64,000 nt of DNA, taken from positions 272,767-336,766 of the forward strand of contig FREU01000001.1 of NCBI GenBank assembly GCA_900143615.1, read 5' to 3'. A model generated the notes under the pieces. That model searched no databases. It saw nothing but the letters and a program-made list of their open reading frames with translations, and was not told the origin of the DNA. This document shows positions 7,803-16,630 of the stretch, one piece after another (position 1 is the stretch's first letter; each line of letters begins with the position of its first letter). Made by a program: the position numbers and the translations under genes. The DNA is from Rhodobacteraceae bacterium Alg231-30 (GTDB taxonomy: Bacteria; Pseudomonadota; Alphaproteobacteria; Rhodobacterales; Rhodobacteraceae).

Positions 7803-9215
7803 TTACTGCAACTGAGCGGCGAGTTCCTCGATGACGTCCATAGCCACAAGAATATCCTCTCGCGTCGCTGAAACTTGCCCAGCCTGAAAACGAATGACCA
7901 ATTCTCCGTTTGTGCGGGTTTGGGTCAAATAGATCCGGCCATCGTCATTGATGAGCTCTACAAGCCGTTGATTTAGCGCGTCTAGATCTGTGGCTCCAGC
8001 GGGGGCAAAGCGGAAAGTAAACAGTGATAGCACAGGCTCAGTGATTATTTCAAAATCGGGACGTGCGCGGATTAATTCGCACAATTCGACACTCCACGAG
8101 ACGTGGTTGCGGATCATCTGTTGGAGGCCGACTAGCCCATAAGTTCGCAGAACAAACCAGATTTTGAGTGCGCGGAAGCGACGTCCCAGCGGCACAGACC
8201 ATTCGGAATAGTTGACGATGCCATCCTGTCCATGGGTTTTTAGATACTCGGGTTTGATCGCCAAGGTGCGCACAAGGTCTTCGGGCGCGCGCACAAAGTG
8301 GGCGGAACAGTCAAATTGTACGCCCAGCCATTTATGCGGGTTAAAGACAACACTGTCGGCGCGGTCTACGCCTGTCCAGAGGTGGCGGTATTCAGGGCAG
8401 ATCATCGCGGCTCCGGCCCATGCTGCGTCGACATGCACATAGAGGCCGTGGTTTTCGGCTACGTCACAAACGGCGTTGATATCATCGCAACCTCCTGTGC
8501 CTGTGCCACCGGTGCAGGCGATTATGCCCGCCGGGATCAGACCTGCGGCGCGGTCGGCGGCGATGGCGGCGTCAAGGGCTGCAGAATCCATGGCGCGGGT
8601 CGGACCCTGAGTGGGGATGCGCACCAAGTTGTCTTGGCCGATTCCAGATATCCAGATTGCGCGATCTACTGATGTGTGTACTTCGGCGGAACAATAAATG
8701 CGCAAGGGTGCCTGCCCTGTGAGGCCGTGATGGTTTCCCTGCCAGTTGAGCGCTTTTTCGCGCATGGTTAAAACGGCTGCCAGCGTCGCGCCAGAAGCAC
8801 TGTCTTGGATGACTCCTGAGAAGTGATCGGCCAGTCCCAGAGACTGTCGTAACCAGTCGATCATGCGGGTTTCCAATTCGGTCGCCGCAGGGGAGGTCTG
8901 CCACAACATACATTGCGGGGCGATCACTGTAGAAAGGTAGTCTGCGAGCATTGACGGTGGGGTTGCATTGGCAGGAAAATAGGCAAAAAATCTTGGGTGT
9001 TGCCAATGGGTTATGCCGGGCATGATGGTGGTTTCGAAATCCGAGAAAATCTCCTGCATGTCGGCGCCTGTGGCAGGGGGGGCAACAGGTAATGCGTTCA
9101 GAACGTCGCCTGGGGAAACTTGGGCTCTGACAGGGCGCTCGCGGATGGTCTCATGATAGGTTTTAGCCCACTGCGAAATGCGTGTGCCCCATTGAGCAAA
9201 ATCCGACCAATCCAT
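7803..9215 (-). CDS. PLP-dependent group II amino acid decarboxylase (aromatic-L-amino-acid decarboxylase-like)
   Basis: A 470-residue fold-type I PLP enzyme. His180 (SAEVHTS) should stack on the PLP ring, Asp263 (HVDAAWAG) should bind the pyridine nitrogen, and Lys295 in NPHKWLG should form the Schiff base. The order and spacing match DOPA/tryptophan/tyrosine decarboxylases. It should release CO2 from an aromatic amino acid to give an aryl-ethylamine. The ATG at 9215 follows CGGGAGG. It is divergent from the HpaR-type MarR gene and upstream of the importer, so it may act on an imported aromatic substrate. The exact substrate is unresolved. Confidence 0.88.
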   Translation of the reverse strand: MDWSDFAQWGTRISQWAKTYHETIRERPVRAQVSPGDVLNALPVAPPATGADMQEIFSDFETTIMPGITHWQHPRFFAYFPANATPPSMLADYLSTVIAPQCMLWQTSPAATELETRMIDWLRQSLGLADHFSGVIQDSASGATLAAVLTMREKALNWQGNHHGLTGQAPLRIYCSAEVHTSVDRAIWISGIGQDNLVRIPTQGPTRAMDSAALDAAIAADRAAGLIPAGIIACTGGTGTGGCDDINAVCDVAENHGLYVHVDAAWAGAAMICPEYRHLWTGVDRADSVVFNPHKWLGVQFDCSAHFVRAPEDLVRTLAIKPEYLKTHGQDGIVNYSEWSVPLGRRFRALKIWFVLRTYGLVGLQQMIRNHVSWSVELCELIRARPDFEIITEPVLSLFTFRFAPAGATDLDALNQRLVELINDDGRIYLTQTRTNGELVIRFQAGQVSATREDILVAMDVIEELAAQLQ

Positions 9216-9261
9216 GTCTGCCTCCCGTTAGTTTTCCTATCGGAGTAGCGCCGCATCGCTT

Positions 9262-9267
9262 ATTATA
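9262..9267 (-). promoter_or_regulatory. Candidate -10 box of the decarboxylase gene
   Basis: A perfect TATAAT is read on the minus strand 47 bp upstream of the decarboxylase ATG, inside the 99-bp divergent gap shared with the MarR gene. No good -35 sits at 17 bp, so the promoter could need activation. The position also suits control by the adjacent MarR regulator. Confidence 0.35.
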
Positions 9268-9314
9268 CAAGACAATCAATTTGCGTTTTTTAACTGTCCG
9301 GTGCATGAGGGCGC

Positions 9315-9755
9315 ATGACACAAACTAGTTCTCTCCCCGCTACATCCAAATCGTTACCAATTGCTCTTTTACGCTCTCGGGAAAAGGTCATGGGACCACT
9401 GCGCCTGATGCTGGCTGATGCCGGTGTCACCGAGCAGCAGTGGCGTGTCCTGCGTGTCCTGTCCGAAGAAGGCCCGATGGATCCGACCAGCATTTCAGAG
9501 CGCGCAGTTCTTTTGTTGCCAAGCCTGACACGTATTTTGCAGAAGCTGGATGAAAAAGCGTTCGTCACTCGAGCACGCGATGATAATGATCGCCGCCGCC
9601 AGGTAATTTCGATCACGGAAACCGGCGAAGCGTTGATTGAAGCCAATGTCACGGTCAGCCGAGAGATTTTGCAGGGGTTCTGTGATCGCTTGGGGCAGGA
9701 TAAATTTGATACGTTGCTGGGCCTGCTGAACGAGTTGCACGATCTGGAAGACTAA
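9315..9755 (+). CDS. MarR-family regulator, HpaR/HpcR type
   Basis: A 146-residue winged-helix dimeric regulator. The N-terminal block LPIALLRSREKVMGPLRLML followed by TEQQWRVLRVL is characteristic of the HpaR subgroup, which represses hydroxyphenylacetate/homoprotocatechuate degradation. The wing contains ARDDNDRRRQV, the usual DxRxR element. It is divergent from the decarboxylase gene and its stop overlaps the maiA stop tail-to-tail. Likely effectors are aromatic acids, and likely targets are the decarboxylase or the homogentisate genes. Confidence 0.82.
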   Translation: MTQTSSLPATSKSLPIALLRSREKVMGPLRLMLADAGVTEQQWRVLRVLSEEGPMDPTSISERAVLLLPSLTRILQKLDEKAFVTRARDDNDRRRQVISITETGEALIEANVTVSREILQGFCDRLGQDKFDTLLGLLNELHDLED

Positions 9756-10405
9756 TCCTGAAGGGGCAGCCTTTTGGGGTGATGTTGATCTGGGTGGGCG
9801 GCGGCGAAGGCCTTGTTGTTTAAACAGGCCGCTTCGGCGGCGCTGAGGCGCGGCAAGTTGCTAAAGTCCACCCCCCATCTGCGGGCATTGTAAAGCTGCG
9901 GTATCAGGCAGACATCAGCCAGCGTTGGCTGGCTGCCGCAGCAAAACGGTGTCTGGCTATACTCTGCCAACATGGTTTCAAAGGCGCGCAGACCCGGCAC
10001 GATAAATCGCTGCATCCAATCTTTTTTTGCCGACGGGTGGTCAGGACACAGCGAAGCCACATAATCGACCACTGACACATTGCACACCGGATGAACGTCT
10101 ACTGCCAGCATCTGCGCCAAGGCACGGGCGCGCGCGGCCTGCATCGGGTCTTGAGGCAGCAAACCAAGCCCGCGCGTTTCGTTAAGATAGTCCAAAATGG
10201 CTAGCGATTGTGTGAGGCGGTGCCCGTCGATATCCAGCACAGGCACCAACCCTTGAGGGCTGCGTGCCAAGTGATTGGGTGTGATCTGCTCCGCATTGAC
10301 TAAATCAACGGCAACGGAGTCATATGAAATACCGCCAAGGTTAAGTGCGATACGCACTCTGTAGCTGGCAGAAGAGCGCCAATACTCGTAAAGAACCGTC
10401 GCCAT
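9752..10405 (-). CDS. maiA: Maleylacetoacetate isomerase
   Basis: Zeta-class glutathione transferase of 217 residues that converts 4-maleylacetoacetate to 4-fumarylacetoacetate, the step between HmgA and FahA. The N-terminal YEYWRSSASYRVRIALNL holds the family SSxSxRVR glutathione-binding/catalytic motif. Later landmarks include GLVPVLDIDG and QSLAILDYL. The ATG at 10405 is chosen because upstream in-frame codons run into the preceding gene and lack homology. It is the last gene of the cluster. Confidence 0.93.
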   Translation of the reverse strand: MATVLYEYWRSSASYRVRIALNLGGISYDSVAVDLVNAEQITPNHLARSPQGLVPVLDIDGHRLTQSLAILDYLNETRGLGLLPQDPMQAARARALAQMLAVDVHPVCNVSVVDYVASLCPDHPSAKKDWMQRFIVPGLRAFETMLAEYSQTPFCCGSQPTLADVCLIPQLYNARRWGVDFSNLPRLSAAEAACLNNKAFAAAHPDQHHPKRLPLQD

Positions 10406-10415
10406 TTTCTGGAAG

Positions 10416-10616
10416 TTACGCGGGTTTGGATGTGGCGGCTGCAAGCGCTTGGGATAATATCTCGCTATCTCCAATGTGATTTGCCAAAATCAGCACCAAA
10501 CGGGCATTCAGAGCATCACTTTCCGTATGACTGCGCCCCTCATGTGCTTCCAGAAGGTCTGCATAAAAATCATCGGCATTTGCGATATTGGCGGTCAGGA
10601 TTAATTGATCAGGCAC
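10416..10616 (-). CDS. DUF2783 family small protein
   Basis: A 66-residue protein with ADDFYADLLEAHEG and DALNARLVLILANHIGD, matching the DUF2783 family that travels with homogentisate and aromatic catabolic genes. The function is unknown. Two GTG starts compete. The one at 10625 overlaps the FAD monooxygenase stop by 4 nt, but its AAGGA abuts the codon. The GTG at 10616 has AAGGAG about 8 nt upstream and is preferred. The maiA gene follows after about 10 bp. Confidence 0.75.
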   Translation of the reverse strand: MPDQLILTANIANADDFYADLLEAHEGRSHTESDALNARLVLILANHIGDSEILSQALAAATSKPA

Positions 10617-10621
10617 AAGGT

Positions 10622-12232
10622 TCACTCCTTACCCGTAGCGCGACGGATAGCCGCGCGGAATTGGCTTTCATCAAAGGTTTCGCGCCGCGCCGCAACGTGT
10701 TGATCCGGCCGGATCAGATAAACCGCGCTGTCTGCATCACCCAGATAACGCCGTTTCAGCGCCAGAGTGGGATCGTCACGCACCGATAGCGCTAGTCGCG
10801 TGACCGTTACGCCATCTTCTTCCAGCAGGTCAGGGGCATCGGCATCGATAGTCAGAAGGATGAAGCGATCCCCGAGCTTGTCCAGCAGGAAGTTCTCGCC
10901 CAGCGGCGCATCTACACACGGGGCGCCAGGGCGGGTGTCCGACGGCCCCTCGAGGGCGTCCGCAGAGGTGAGCGGGGACCCAACATAGCGGCAAGGCTTT
11001 GAAAGGCGGCCAGAATTGACCAAGGGGCGTGCAAATTCAAATTGCTCTGACAAGTCGAGAACTGCATCGCGGAACAGGCGGCTGACATCGGATTTTGGCG
11101 TGATGAAATCGGTGGATCGAGATGAATTGAGAATGTTTTCATCCGCGCCCTGTACCCGCTCATAATTGTAGCTGTCGAGCAAAGTGTCAGGGGCTTGGCC
11201 GTCTAGTACCAATTTAAGTTTCCACACAAGGTTGTCGGTATCCTGCACACCGGAGTTGGCACCTCGTGCGCCAAAGGGCGAAACCTGGTGCGCACTGTCG
11301 CCCGCGAATAGCACGCGACCATGGCGAAACTCCTCCATACGTCGGCATTGGAAGGTGTAGATCGAGACCCATTCAAGCTCAAAGTCGATCTCGTCGCCCA
11401 GCATCGCCTTGAGGCGGGGGATAACGTTCTCATGCTTGGTCTCGTGTTCTTTGTCGATGTCCCATCCGAGTTGCAAGTCGATCCGCCATACATCATCAGG
11501 CTGCTTGTGCAAAAGGGCGGATTGCCCCCGGTTGAATGGTGGATCAAACCAAAATCGGCGTTCTGACGGGAAGTCAGCTTGCATGATTACATCGGCAATT
11601 AGGAAGTTGTCTTCAAAGACACGCCCAACGAAGTCGATGCCCAGCATTTTACGTGTGGCCGAAGTTGCGCCATCGCAGGCCAGCAGCCAGTCTGCCTCAA
11701 GCGTGTAGGCACCTTCGGGGGTCTCAACCTCGAGTTTGACGTGGTCGTCATGGGTGCCGATAGCCTCGACCTTGTTGCGGCCACGAATTTCGATGGGTGC
11801 GCCTTGGTCCTGAAGTTCGCGCACGCGATCGATCAGAAACTTCTCAAAGTAGTATTGCTGCAGGTTGATGAAAGCCGGGCGACGGTGCCCATCTTCGGAA
11901 AGCAAGTTGAATTCGTAAACTTGACGGTCGTCAAAATAAACTTTGCCTACGTCCCATTCGACACCTTTGTCCACAAATGGTTGGCCACACCCAAGGCGGT
12001 CGAGGATCTCCAGTTGGCGTTTGGCAAAGCAAATCGCGCGGCTGCCAAAGCTGACCTTTTCATTGTCATCGACGACCAAGACTTCGACGCCTTGCTGTGC
12101 CAGATCAATTGCTGCGGCCAGGCCCACCGGGCCGGCACCAATCACGATGACCTTGTGACGCACCGGCATTGCGGCGTCCTGATCTGGGCTGCGAGAATAG
12201 GGGTAGAGCGGCTCTTGGAATATCTTGTTCAT
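10622..12232 (-). CDS. FAD-dependent aromatic monooxygenase (PHBH/MhpA fold)
   Basis: About 536 residues. The N-terminal VIVIGAGPVGLAAAIDL is the Rossmann GxGxxG that binds FAD ADP. LLACDGATSATRKMLGI is the DG motif and FAGDSAHQVSPFGARGANS the GD motif of class A flavoprotein hydroxylases. The C-terminal region resembles the thioredoxin-like tail of phenol hydroxylase relatives. AAGGAGG lies upstream of the ATG at 12232. Inside a homogentisate cluster, a hydroxyphenylacetate-to-homogentisate ring hydroxylation is a reasonable guess, but the substrate is not shown by sequence. Confidence 0.88.
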   Translation of the reverse strand: MNKIFQEPLYPYSRSPDQDAAMPVRHKVIVIGAGPVGLAAAIDLAQQGVEVLVVDDNEKVSFGSRAICFAKRQLEILDRLGCGQPFVDKGVEWDVGKVYFDDRQVYEFNLLSEDGHRRPAFINLQQYYFEKFLIDRVRELQDQGAPIEIRGRNKVEAIGTHDDHVKLEVETPEGAYTLEADWLLACDGATSATRKMLGIDFVGRVFEDNFLIADVIMQADFPSERRFWFDPPFNRGQSALLHKQPDDVWRIDLQLGWDIDKEHETKHENVIPRLKAMLGDEIDFELEWVSIYTFQCRRMEEFRHGRVLFAGDSAHQVSPFGARGANSGVQDTDNLVWKLKLVLDGQAPDTLLDSYNYERVQGADENILNSSRSTDFITPKSDVSRLFRDAVLDLSEQFEFARPLVNSGRLSKPCRYVGSPLTSADALEGPSDTRPGAPCVDAPLGENFLLDKLGDRFILLTIDADAPDLLEEDGVTVTRLALSVRDDPTLALKRRYLGDADSAVYLIRPDQHVAARRETFDESQFRAAIRRATGKE

Positions 12233-12264
12233 GGGCCCTCCTTGGAACTGGCCAAACGAGTGGG

Positions 12265-12290
12265 GACTGGGACGCAAGCTGCGTCCCGTC
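12265..12290 (-). other. Intercistronic hairpin upstream of the FAD monooxygenase gene
   Basis: GGGACGCA (12269-12276) and TGCGTCCC (12280-12287) form an 8-bp stem, extended by GAC/GTC across a one-base bulge. It lies in the 156-bp gap between the MBL-fold gene and the monooxygenase gene. No T-run follows, so mRNA processing or stabilisation is more likely than termination. Confidence 0.45.
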
Positions 12291-12388
12291 TAGGGGTTTA
12301 GTTTACAGCGCCAGCTCACCGAGAAAACGATCTGGATCAAAGACAGGCTGCTGGGCATTGCTCTGCCCAGAGCTCGAAGAGCTTTGCC

Positions 12389-13339
12389 TCACCCTTGAAG
12401 GGCTTCCCACATCTCCAAATCACGCTGAGCTGTCCAGATACGTGGTGTATCGATGCCGCGCGCTTCGTCAAATGCTCGGGCCACGTTAAACGGTAAGCAG
12501 TGCTCATAGATCGCATAATCACCAAATTTGGGGTCACATTCCGCACGAACCGCATCCCATGCTTCTTTGAGCGTGCCGCCACGCGCGGCGACTTTGGCCG
12601 CCGGACGATAAGTACTTTCCACAAAGTCGCGGGTGCTTTCTATGGCCGCATGAACCATTTCTTTGCCGATGAGTGCGTCGCCCCGGCCTGGTGCAATGGC
12701 GTCAACATCAAACGCGGCAATGTTGTCTAGTGTATCTCCCCAGTCGCCAAAATGGCCGTCACCGCAATAGCAAGCCGAGTGGTATTCAACGATGTCGCCT
12801 GTGAACATCACGTTCTGATCTGGCACCTGGATGACAATATCACCCGCCGTGTGCGCACGCCCCAGATGCATCAGATCCACACGCCGATTGCCGAGATAGA
12901 TGGTCATATCCTCGGAGAATGTGGTGGTTGGATAGGTCAGGCCGGGAATGCTTTCATGACCTTCAAATAGGCGTGGGAAGCGTTGGAATTCGCTGTCCCA
13001 GTCTTCCTGACCACGCTCGACAACCATGGCGCGCGCGGCGTCACCCATGATAATCTGATCTGCTCCATAGGCCGAGGCACCTAAAACACGCACAGCATGA
13101 TAGTGGGTCAGCACAACATGGCTGATCGGTTTGTCAGTCACTGTGCGCACACATTCGATGACCTTGTTGGCCAAACGGGGCGTGGCTTGCGCCTCTACAA
13201 TCATAACGCTGTCATCGCCAATGATTACGCCCGAGTTCGGATCGCCTTCCGCGGTAAAGGCGTACAGTCCATCACCAACCTCGGTGAAAGAGATGTTTTT
13301 CTCGCTCATGTCGCCCTGTGAGGCAAACGCTTTGGCCAT
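12389..13339 (-). CDS. Metallo-beta-lactamase-fold hydrolase with degenerate metal motif
   Basis: A 316-residue MBL-fold protein. The canonical HxHxDH is replaced by HYHAVR: His79 and His81 remain but Val83-Arg84 stand where Asp-His should be. His163 (GRAHTAGD) and Asp182 (MFTGDIVEY) occupy the later metal-ligand positions. One metal site may survive, or the chemistry has changed. The ATG at 13339 is 4 bp from the upstream RibD-like gene, so it belongs to the homogentisate operon. A ring- or thioester-related hydrolysis is possible but unsupported. Confidence 0.85.
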   Translation of the reverse strand: MAKAFASQGDMSEKNISFTEVGDGLYAFTAEGDPNSGVIIGDDSVMIVEAQATPRLANKVIECVRTVTDKPISHVVLTHYHAVRVLGASAYGADQIIMGDAARAMVVERGQEDWDSEFQRFPRLFEGHESIPGLTYPTTTFSEDMTIYLGNRRVDLMHLGRAHTAGDIVIQVPDQNVMFTGDIVEYHSACYCGDGHFGDWGDTLDNIAAFDVDAIAPGRGDALIGKEMVHAAIESTRDFVESTYRPAAKVAARGGTLKEAWDAVRAECDPKFGDYAIYEHCLPFNVARAFDEARGIDTPRIWTAQRDLEMWEALQG

Positions 13340-13343
13340 GGTG

Positions 13344-13880
13344 TTAGTCCTTGAATGAATAGTCGAGTTGCAGAATGCCGCCTTCGCGTTGATGCGTTGC
13401 GATCAGTGTTAGATTGCGTTGCACACCGGGGGCGAAACACGGAAGGCCGCGCCCCAATAGTGTTGGCATGATGAAGAGACTGAGGTCGTCAAACATATGT
13501 GCGTCCAGTGCGGCGCGTTGGGTTTTACCGCCGCCCATGATCCAGACACGGTGATGGCCGTTTGTCTCAATTGCCTCTTTGAGCGCATCGATCGGACCTG
13601 CGGTGGTCACGTTGTCGCCTTTGAAATCACGTCTCTGAGTTAACACATAACCCGCGCGACTTTCATAGGGCCATCCCCAGCCCATGACTTGTTGATAGGT
13701 CGTGCGCCCCATCAAAACAGCATCCACTTCAGCGATAAAGTTGCCATATCCGCCGTCGCCGCCATCCGCAGCCAAGGCGTCGTTGAACGGATCCAGCCAA
13801 CCAATGCCGCCGTCAGAGTCAGCAATAAACCCGTCCAGGCTCATCGCGACGAAACCAACGTATTTTGGTGTGCTGTTCAT
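13344..13880 (-). CDS. RibD C-terminal/dihydrofolate reductase-fold protein
   Basis: A 178-residue single-domain protein beginning YVGFVAMSLDGFIAD, the hallmark of the RibD_C/YyaP reductase family, with GRTTYQQVMGW and WIMGGGKT loops for NADPH binding. It is probably a cytosolic NADPH-dependent reductase of unknown substrate. It overlaps the fahA stop by 4 nt (ATGA) and is followed 4 bp later by the MBL-fold gene, so it is co-transcribed with homogentisate degradation. A role in that pathway is not established. Confidence 0.85.
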   Translation of the reverse strand: MNSTPKYVGFVAMSLDGFIADSDGGIGWLDPFNDALAADGGDGGYGNFIAEVDAVLMGRTTYQQVMGWGWPYESRAGYVLTQRRDFKGDNVTTAGPIDALKEAIETNGHHRVWIMGGGKTQRAALDAHMFDDLSLFIMPTLLGRGLPCFAPGVQRNLTLIATHQREGGILQLDYSFKD

Positions 13881-15142
13881 GACGGCTGTCTCTTAAACGG
13901 GTCCTTGAAAGCAGGCAGCAAGGTTCCAGTGCACTTGCCAAAGCCAATTTGGAAACCATCTCCCTTAGCCGTTCCACTCAGGGTCAATGTGTCTCCGTCT
14001 TCAATAAAGGTCCGGGTATCGCCACTGTCCAATGTCAACGGCTCCTTGCCACCCCAGCTTAGTTCTAAAAGACTGCCACGGTTTGCTCTTTCGGGGCCAG
14101 AAATCGTTCCCGACCCTAAAAGGTCGCCAACATTCATCGGGCAGCCTGATGTCGAATGATGCGCCAGTTGCTGGGCGGCTGAATAGTACATTTCGTTGTA
14201 GTTCGTACGGGTGATCGTGGTGGCTGGTTTGCCTTGAGGTGCCATCGTTACGTCAAGGTCGATGTTATAAAGCATCGGACCGACGTCTTTGAGATGGTCC
14301 AGCAATTCAAACTCGCGAGCTGGTGTGTCGCATCGAAAGGGTTCAAGCGCGGCTTTGGTGACAATCCACGGGCTGATGGAGGTGGCAGTAGCCTTGGCTT
14401 GAAACGGCCCCAAGGGCTGATATTCCCACGCCTGAATGTCGCGCGCGGACCAGTCATTGAGCAACACATAGCCAAAAATAGCATCATCCGCCTCTTGGAC
14501 GGTGAGCGGCCACTCAGAAGCAGCGCCAACAATCGCGCCCATTTCCAATTCGATGTCAAAGCGACGCGAGGGCAAAAACGCAGGCAGATCATGCTCCGGA
14601 GACTTCAGCTGCCCCCAAGGACGGCGCACATCTGTACCAGAAACCACAACAGACGATGCCCGGCCGTTATAACCTATCGGAATGTGTAACCAATTGGGCG
14701 GCAGAGCGTTTTCTGGCCCGCGAAACATCGTGCCGACGTTTTGTGCATGATGGCGACCTGCGTAGAAATCGGTGTATTCGCTGATAGCGATCGGCATATG
14801 CAGGCTCGCGCTTGCCATTGGGATCAAAAGCTGGGCGACAGCCTCCTGGTCGTCACTCCCTTCTGAAAGTAGTTCAATTAAACGTGCGCGCAGTGTTTCC
14901 CAAATAGCGCCACCCAAATCTATAAAGTCGTTCCAATACGGCACGTCAAAAACAGGCGTGCTAGCTATGGACACAAGGCCTGTTTCCTCAGCGGCGGCAA
15001 TATCCAAGATCATATCACCAATGGCCACACCGCAACGCTCTTCACCACCCACAGTCGAGAACACGCCATAGGGGAGGTTGTTGAGAGGGAAAGGGCAGTC
15101 CGGCGCGTTGGCGCTCTCAACCCAGCTTTTCATCAATGGCAT
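13877..15142 (-). CDS. fahA: Fumarylacetoacetase
   Basis: Hydrolyses 4-fumarylacetoacetate to fumarate and acetoacetate, the last step of homogentisate degradation. The 421-residue length is typical. Asp125 and His132 in EYTDFYAGRHHA have the 7-residue spacing of the metal-ligand Asp and catalytic His in mammalian FAH. The acidic FDIELEMGAIVG supplies the metal-binding glutamates. The ATG at 15142 has AAGGAA upstream. It overlaps the RibD-like gene by 4 nt and lies 106 bp after hmgA. Confidence 0.95.
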   Translation of the reverse strand: MPLMKSWVESANAPDCPFPLNNLPYGVFSTVGGEERCGVAIGDMILDIAAAEETGLVSIASTPVFDVPYWNDFIDLGGAIWETLRARLIELLSEGSDDQEAVAQLLIPMASASLHMPIAISEYTDFYAGRHHAQNVGTMFRGPENALPPNWLHIPIGYNGRASSVVVSGTDVRRPWGQLKSPEHDLPAFLPSRRFDIELEMGAIVGAASEWPLTVQEADDAIFGYVLLNDWSARDIQAWEYQPLGPFQAKATATSISPWIVTKAALEPFRCDTPAREFELLDHLKDVGPMLYNIDLDVTMAPQGKPATTITRTNYNEMYYSAAQQLAHHSTSGCPMNVGDLLGSGTISGPERANRGSLLELSWGGKEPLTLDSGDTRTFIEDGDTLTLSGTAKGDGFQIGFGKCTGTLLPAFKDPFKRQPS

Positions 15143-15174
15143 CGCGTTTCCTTGGTCATAGGCACAGGCCTTTG

Positions 15175-15197
15175 GCTTCTTCTCTGTTCAAATACTT
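15175..15197. repeat. Copy B of a dispersed intergenic motif
   Basis: Matches 20 of 23 bases of the copy at 4896-4918, with the same GCTTCTTCTCTG start and AAATACTT end. Here it is continued by CGGGGGAG. It lies in the hmgA-fahA gap next to a perfect hairpin at 15206-15227. Confidence 0.45.
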
Positions 15198-15205
15198 CGG
15201 GGGAG

Positions 15206-15227
15206 GCGCACAAAATTGTTTGTGCGC
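15206..15227 (-). other. Perfect hairpin in the hmgA-fahA gap
   Basis: GCGCACAAA and TTTGTGCGC form a 9-bp perfect stem around ATTG. No T-run follows on the minus strand. It may protect the 3' end of hmgA mRNA or give partial termination between hmgA and the rest of the operon. Confidence 0.5.
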
Positions 15228-15248
15228 AGTGGGGCTGGCCCCCTCACT

Positions 15249-16610
15249 TCACTTCTTCCCCGGTGTGCCGTCGAATTTTTTCTCGATATCGGCCCAACAG
15301 TCGATGTAGTCATCTTGCAACGGCGCTTCCCGTCCTGCAAATGCGGTCAAATGCTGCGGGAAACGGGTTTCAAACATAAAGCTCATCGTATTATCCAGCT
15401 TTTCGGCGTCCAGCTTGGCGTTGGACGCACCTTCAAAGGCGTTTTTGTCCGGTCCATGCGGGATCATCATGTTGTGGAGGCTCATTCCGCCCGGCACAAA
15501 GCCTTTGGGTTTAGCGTCATATTGGCCGTAAATATTGCCCATCAGCTCGCTCATAATGTTCTTGTGATACCATGGCGGACGGAAAGTATCCTCGGCGACC
15601 ATCCAGCGTTCGCGGAATAGCACAAAATCTATATTGGCTGTGCCTGGTTGGCCTGAAGGTGCCGTCAGAACGGTAAAGATCGACGGGTCAGGGTGATCAA
15701 ATAGGATGGATCCAACAGGGCAATAGGTGCGCAGGTCATATTTTACTGGTGCATAGTTACCGTGCCATGCCACGACATCCAGCGGGCTATGTCCAATTTT
15801 GGTTTCGTGAAACTGGCCACACCATTTGATGGTCACAGTTGAAGGTGCGTCGCGATCTTCAAAAGCCGCCACAGGGGCTTTGAAATCTCGGCGGTTGGCC
15901 ATGCAATTAGCACCGATGGGGCCCCGTCCAGGAAGCTCGAATTTCTGACCATAGTTTTCGCAAACAAATCCGCGCGCTGGGCCTTCAAGCACTTCAACGC
16001 GATACAGCAGGCCGCGTGGAATGATGGCGATTTCCTTGGGTTCCAGATCGATGATGCCCAATTCCGTCGAGAATCGCAGGATGCCCTCTTGCGGTACCAC
16101 CAGAAGTTCGCTGTCAGCCGAGAAGAAATACTCATCTTGCATTGAGCTGTTGACCAAATAGACATGTGTGGCCATGCCGACTTGGGTGTTTACATCACCA
16201 GCAGTGGTCATGGTGCGCATGCCGCTGATCCACGTAAGCGGCGCGTCAGTGTGAGGCAGCGGATCCCAACGATATTGCCCCAAGGACGTGACATACGGCT
16301 CCACGTTGGGTGCGGATTTCCAATACGGAACATCAACTTTTTCGTAGCGATGTGAGTGTTTTACACTTGGTCGGATACGGTAACACCATGTGCGTTCATT
16401 TTGATGAGATGGGGCGGTAAAGGCAGTGCCGGTCAATTGTTCGCCATACAGGCCGTAGTTGCACTTCTGTGGGCTGTTCATGCCTTGGGGTAGCGCATCC
16501 GGCAGGGCCTCAGTCTCATAATCATTGCCAAAACCTGGCATATATCCCTGATGTGGACCGGGGAGAGAGGGGGCCATCTGCATGCGGGTCGGGACGGAAT
16601 GTTTGGTCAT
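15249..16610 (-). CDS. hmgA: Homogentisate 1,2-dioxygenase
   Basis: Opens the ring of homogentisate with O2 to give 4-maleylacetoacetate. The 453-residue cupin-type enzyme carries the three iron ligands at His349 (PPWYHKN), Glu355 (MSELMG) and His385 (MIPHGPD), with the same 6- and 36-residue spacing as the mammalian enzyme. It is the first gene of the minus-strand cluster. The divergent gap of 75 bp to a MarR gene contains a candidate operator. GGAG precedes the ATG at 16610. Confidence 0.96.
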   Translation of the reverse strand: MTKHSVPTRMQMAPSLPGPHQGYMPGFGNDYETEALPDALPQGMNSPQKCNYGLYGEQLTGTAFTAPSHQNERTWCYRIRPSVKHSHRYEKVDVPYWKSAPNVEPYVTSLGQYRWDPLPHTDAPLTWISGMRTMTTAGDVNTQVGMATHVYLVNSSMQDEYFFSADSELLVVPQEGILRFSTELGIIDLEPKEIAIIPRGLLYRVEVLEGPARGFVCENYGQKFELPGRGPIGANCMANRRDFKAPVAAFEDRDAPSTVTIKWCGQFHETKIGHSPLDVVAWHGNYAPVKYDLRTYCPVGSILFDHPDPSIFTVLTAPSGQPGTANIDFVLFRERWMVAEDTFRPPWYHKNIMSELMGNIYGQYDAKPKGFVPGGMSLHNMMIPHGPDKNAFEGASNAKLDAEKLDNTMSFMFETRFPQHLTAFAGREAPLQDDYIDCWADIEKKFDGTPGKK

Positions 16611-16630
16611 GATTACGCTCCAGCTTGAAT

